From JBCCMQ01 sp039179985 (lineage in GTDB: Bacteria > Pseudomonadota > Alphaproteobacteria > Rhodobacterales > Rhodobacteraceae): DNA of 25,136 nucleotides. Location: positions 1 to 25,136 of the forward strand of contig JBCDED010000054.1 of NCBI GenBank assembly GCA_039179985.1, written 5' to 3'. The position numbers and the translations under genes are program-made. Below are positions 23,230 through 25,136 of the stretch, one piece after another (positions within the stretch are counted from its first letter, which is position 1; the number at the start of each line of letters is the position of its first letter). The notes below the pieces were generated by a model. The model saw nothing but the letters and a program-made list of their open reading frames with translations, was not told where the DNA came from and ran no database searches.

Positions 23230-24178
23230 CGTCGCTGAAGTCGCACGCGAGATCGAAAAAGGCGCCTCGCGCAGCCAGTGGTGGGACGTCTGGGCCCAGT
23301 TCCGCAGCCACCGCGGTGCGTTCTGGGGCATGGCCTTTCTTGTCTTTATCACGCTTTTTGTGGTCATCGGCCCTTACCTCTGGACCCTCGACCCACAAAA
23401 ACTCGACATCCGCGCCAAGGACATCCGTCCAATCTACACGGCGATCTGGAATGGCGATGCCAAGGTCGACTGGGGGCATCCGCTGGGCACCGACAACCTT
23501 GGCCGCGATACCATGGCCAAGCTTATGGCCGGTGGCGCGGTCAGTATGGCCGTTGGCTGGGTGGCCATGGCGCTCAGCCTGGTCCTTGGCACCGCCATCG
23601 GCGTTCTGGCCGGGTTCTTCAAGCGGCTCGACGGGCCTCTGATGCGCCTGACGGATCTTTTTCTGGCCCTGCCGCTCTTGCCACTTCTCTTGGTGATCAT
23701 GCTTCTCTTCCGGGACACGCTTCGAGCCCAGTTCGGGCCCGAGACCGGCATTTTCATCCTGATCGTCTTTGTCATCGGTATCACGTCGTGGATGCAAACC
23801 GCGCGAATTGTGCGGGGCGACGTTCTGGCGCTGAAGGAACGCGAATTCGTCCTCGCGGCACGGTCCATCGGCACCTCACCAGCGGCAATGATCCGGCGGC
23901 ATCTTTTGCCCAACGTGCTGTCGCCCATCATGGTGTCGGCCACGCTCGGCCTTGCGGCCGCGATCATCACCGAAAGCGCGCTCAGCTTTCTGGGGCTTGG
24001 GTTCCCATCGGACTTCCCGACCTGGGGTAAACTGCTGTTCGACAGCGTGGACAGGATGCAATCCTACCCCGAGCGTGTGATCTGGCCGGGGCTTTGCATT
24101 TCGCTGACCGTGCTCAGCGTGAACTACATTGGCGACGGGCTGCGCGATGCGCTCGATCCGCGCATTCGGGGCCGCTAG
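23222..24178 (+). CDS. ABC transporter permease, DppC-like
   Basis: The 318-residue protein is the second permease subunit. It has a short cytoplasmic N-terminus, a first membrane segment (FWGMAFLVFITLFVVIGPYL), the DppC landmark HPLGTDNLGRDTMAKLM, further membrane helices, an EAA-like loop VLAARSIGTSPAAMIRRHLL, and the family ending SFLGLGFPSDFPTWGKLL with DALDPRIRGR. GAGGA lies six bases before the ATG, which is inside the upstream permease gene (8-base overlap), a sign of tight translational coupling. It works as a heterodimer with the DppB-like subunit. The dioxygenase gene follows four bases after its stop. Confidence 0.94.
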   Translation: MTDVAEVAREIEKGASRSQWWDVWAQFRSHRGAFWGMAFLVFITLFVVIGPYLWTLDPQKLDIRAKDIRPIYTAIWNGDAKVDWGHPLGTDNLGRDTMAKLMAGGAVSMAVGWVAMALSLVLGTAIGVLAGFFKRLDGPLMRLTDLFLALPLLPLLLVIMLLFRDTLRAQFGPETGIFILIVFVIGITSWMQTARIVRGDVLALKEREFVLAARSIGTSPAAMIRRHLLPNVLSPIMVSATLGLAAAIITESALSFLGLGFPSDFPTWGKLLFDSVDRMQSYPERVIWPGLCISLTVLSVNYIGDGLRDALDPRIRGR

Positions 24179-24182
24179 GACC

Positions 24183-25052
24183 GTGGAAACGACACCGCTC
24201 CATCCTCGGTTAGGGGTCGAACTTCACGGCCTCGATCTGCGCGATGTGACGGCAAAGAGCGGTTATCCCGGCCTGCGTGCCCTTTTCGAGACCCATTCAG
24301 CACTCTTGATCCGCAATCAGACTCTCACCGACGCAGACCACATGGCCTTCGCGAGTCTCTTTGGCCCGATTGAAGACCGCAAGGCCGACGAGCGCAAAGA
24401 GGGCGAGGCCTTCGAGGTCCCGCGCGTCTCAAATGAAACGCCGGGCGGCGTCACGGACGCCGATGACCTCCACAGTCTGAACCTCAAGTCCAACATGCTC
24501 TGGCATGCCGACAGCACTTTCATGCCGGCCCCTGCCCTGACCAACATCCTGATTGCGCGGGTGGTCACCAGCGAGGGCGGCAACACGGAATTGGCGAGCA
24601 GCCGCGCTGCCTTTGCCGATTTCCCCGAAGATCTCAAGGCGCGCCTGCGCGGCTTGCGGTTCCGCCATCACTACTCCCATTCCCGCGCGCGGATTTCGCC
24701 GGAACTGGCTGCGCTGCCCATGTTCCATAAATGGCCCGAACAAAGCTGGCCCGCGGTCTGGAAGAACCCGGTGACAGGGGACGAGGCGCTTTACATTGCT
24801 TCCCACGCTTTCGCCGTCGAAGGGCTGGAGGAAAAAGAGGGCCAAGCGCTGATCGACGACCTGACAGAACGCGCAACGGTGCCCGATTACGTCTACAGCC
24901 ACCGGTGGGCGCCGGGAGACGTCTTGATCTGGGACCAGCGTGCGGTCCTCCATCGGGGAACGCCATGGCCGCCCGATGAGCCCCGGACGTTGACCAGCTT
25001 GTGCGTTACGACGACCGAAGCCGACGGGCTGGCCGACATGCGCGCCCGCTGA
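24183..25052 (+). CDS. TauD/TfdA-family 2-oxoglutarate-dependent dioxygenase
   Basis: The 289-residue protein belongs to the TauD/TfdA family of Fe(II)/2-oxoglutarate dioxygenases, which hydroxylate small acids such as taurine or 2,4-D, often to trigger loss of a side group. The iron-binding triad is visible as LWHADSTF (H108, D110) and VLHRGTPW (H257), with the 2-oxoglutarate Arg in EPRTLTSL (R268). The start is a GTG four bases after the permease stop; the longer frame lies inside the permease gene and is not real. Being last in an uptake operon, it probably acts on the imported compound or its product. Which substrate is unknown, since the family is very broad. Confidence 0.92.
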   Translation: METTPLHPRLGVELHGLDLRDVTAKSGYPGLRALFETHSALLIRNQTLTDADHMAFASLFGPIEDRKADERKEGEAFEVPRVSNETPGGVTDADDLHSLNLKSNMLWHADSTFMPAPALTNILIARVVTSEGGNTELASSRAAFADFPEDLKARLRGLRFRHHYSHSRARISPELAALPMFHKWPEQSWPAVWKNPVTGDEALYIASHAFAVEGLEEKEGQALIDDLTERATVPDYVYSHRWAPGDVLIWDQRAVLHRGTPWPPDEPRTLTSLCVTTTEADGLADMRAR

Positions 25053-25070
25053 GCCCGGACCTCACGGGCT
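25052..25070 (+). terminator. Small hairpin after the dioxygenase gene
   Basis: AGCCCG (25052-25057) pairs with CGGGCT (25065-25070) over a 7-base loop, starting at the last base of the stop codon. The stem is short and there is no T-run after it, so termination here would be weak at most. Confidence 0.3.
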
Positions 25071-25127
25071 TGTAGGTTGCCTCTTCTTTAGCGGGCGGTC
25101 TAGCTGCGCTGAAACGAGGTGTAGCCC

Positions 25128-25136
25128 ATGCTCGAC
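25128..25136 (+). CDS. Possible start of the next gene, cut by the window end
   Basis: An ATG at 25128 is preceded by GAGGTG with a spacing of about seven bases, after 75 bases without other features. Only three codons (Met-Leu-Asp) are visible. The site looks like a true translation start but nothing can be said about the product. Confidence 0.4.

Overview
The window looks like a chromosomal segment of a marine alphaproteobacterium of the Roseobacter/Rhodobacteraceae type. It is GC-rich and densely packed, with many short overlaps between stop and start codons (GTGA, TTGA, TGATG). The gene content fits: a leucine-degradation operon (ivd with mccB), glmU-glmS, moaA, and a dipeptide-type ABC system with a fused double ATPase. 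No rRNA, complete tRNA, CRISPR array, insertion sequence or phage gene was seen.

Layout from left to right. Positions 1-533 do not look like the rest: the minus strand carries an open frame ending in the highly basic C-terminus typical of the mitochondrial ribosomal protein mS38 (AURKAIP1/COX24), interrupted by what looks like a 114-nt GT-AG spliceosomal intron. This left end is probably eukaryotic sequence joined to the bacterial contig just after the mccB stop. Positions 534-4329 (minus strand) hold the leucine-catabolism operon ivd - two small exported LprI-like proteins - mccB, with a well-formed sigma70 promoter and an 18-bp palindromic operator in front of ivd. Positions 4348-7055 hold a divergent pair, a DegT-type aminotransferase and an MmgE/PrpD protein, whose start regions mirror each other. 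Positions 6978-10963 hold gph (minus) and the glmU-glmS pair (plus) for UDP-GlcNAc synthesis.

Positions 10985-14384 hold an AlkD-like DNA glycosylase, an acyl-CoA synthetase on the opposite strand, and moaA. Positions 14385-15203 hold a small putative lipoprotein with an awkward translation start, and hairpins. Positions 15204-16863 (minus) hold a MarR regulator followed by an M20 amidohydrolase. Positions 17017-25052 form a transport and catabolism locus built around a 374-bp divergent control region: to the left a fused double-ATPase ABC protein translationally coupled to an ArgE-type deacetylase, to the right a periplasmic binding protein, two permeases and a TauD-family dioxygenase. Together these suggest import of a small peptide-like or N-acylated compound followed by hydrolysis and oxidation; the substrate cannot be read from the sequence. 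The last bases contain a plausible start of another gene.

The strongest points for a second look are the apparent eukaryotic intron-containing gene fragment at the left end, the ivd promoter/operator, the mirrored starts of the DegT/MmgE pair, the multi-hairpin leader of the binding-protein gene, and the ABC-ArgE-TauD locus as a possible uncharacterised uptake pathway.
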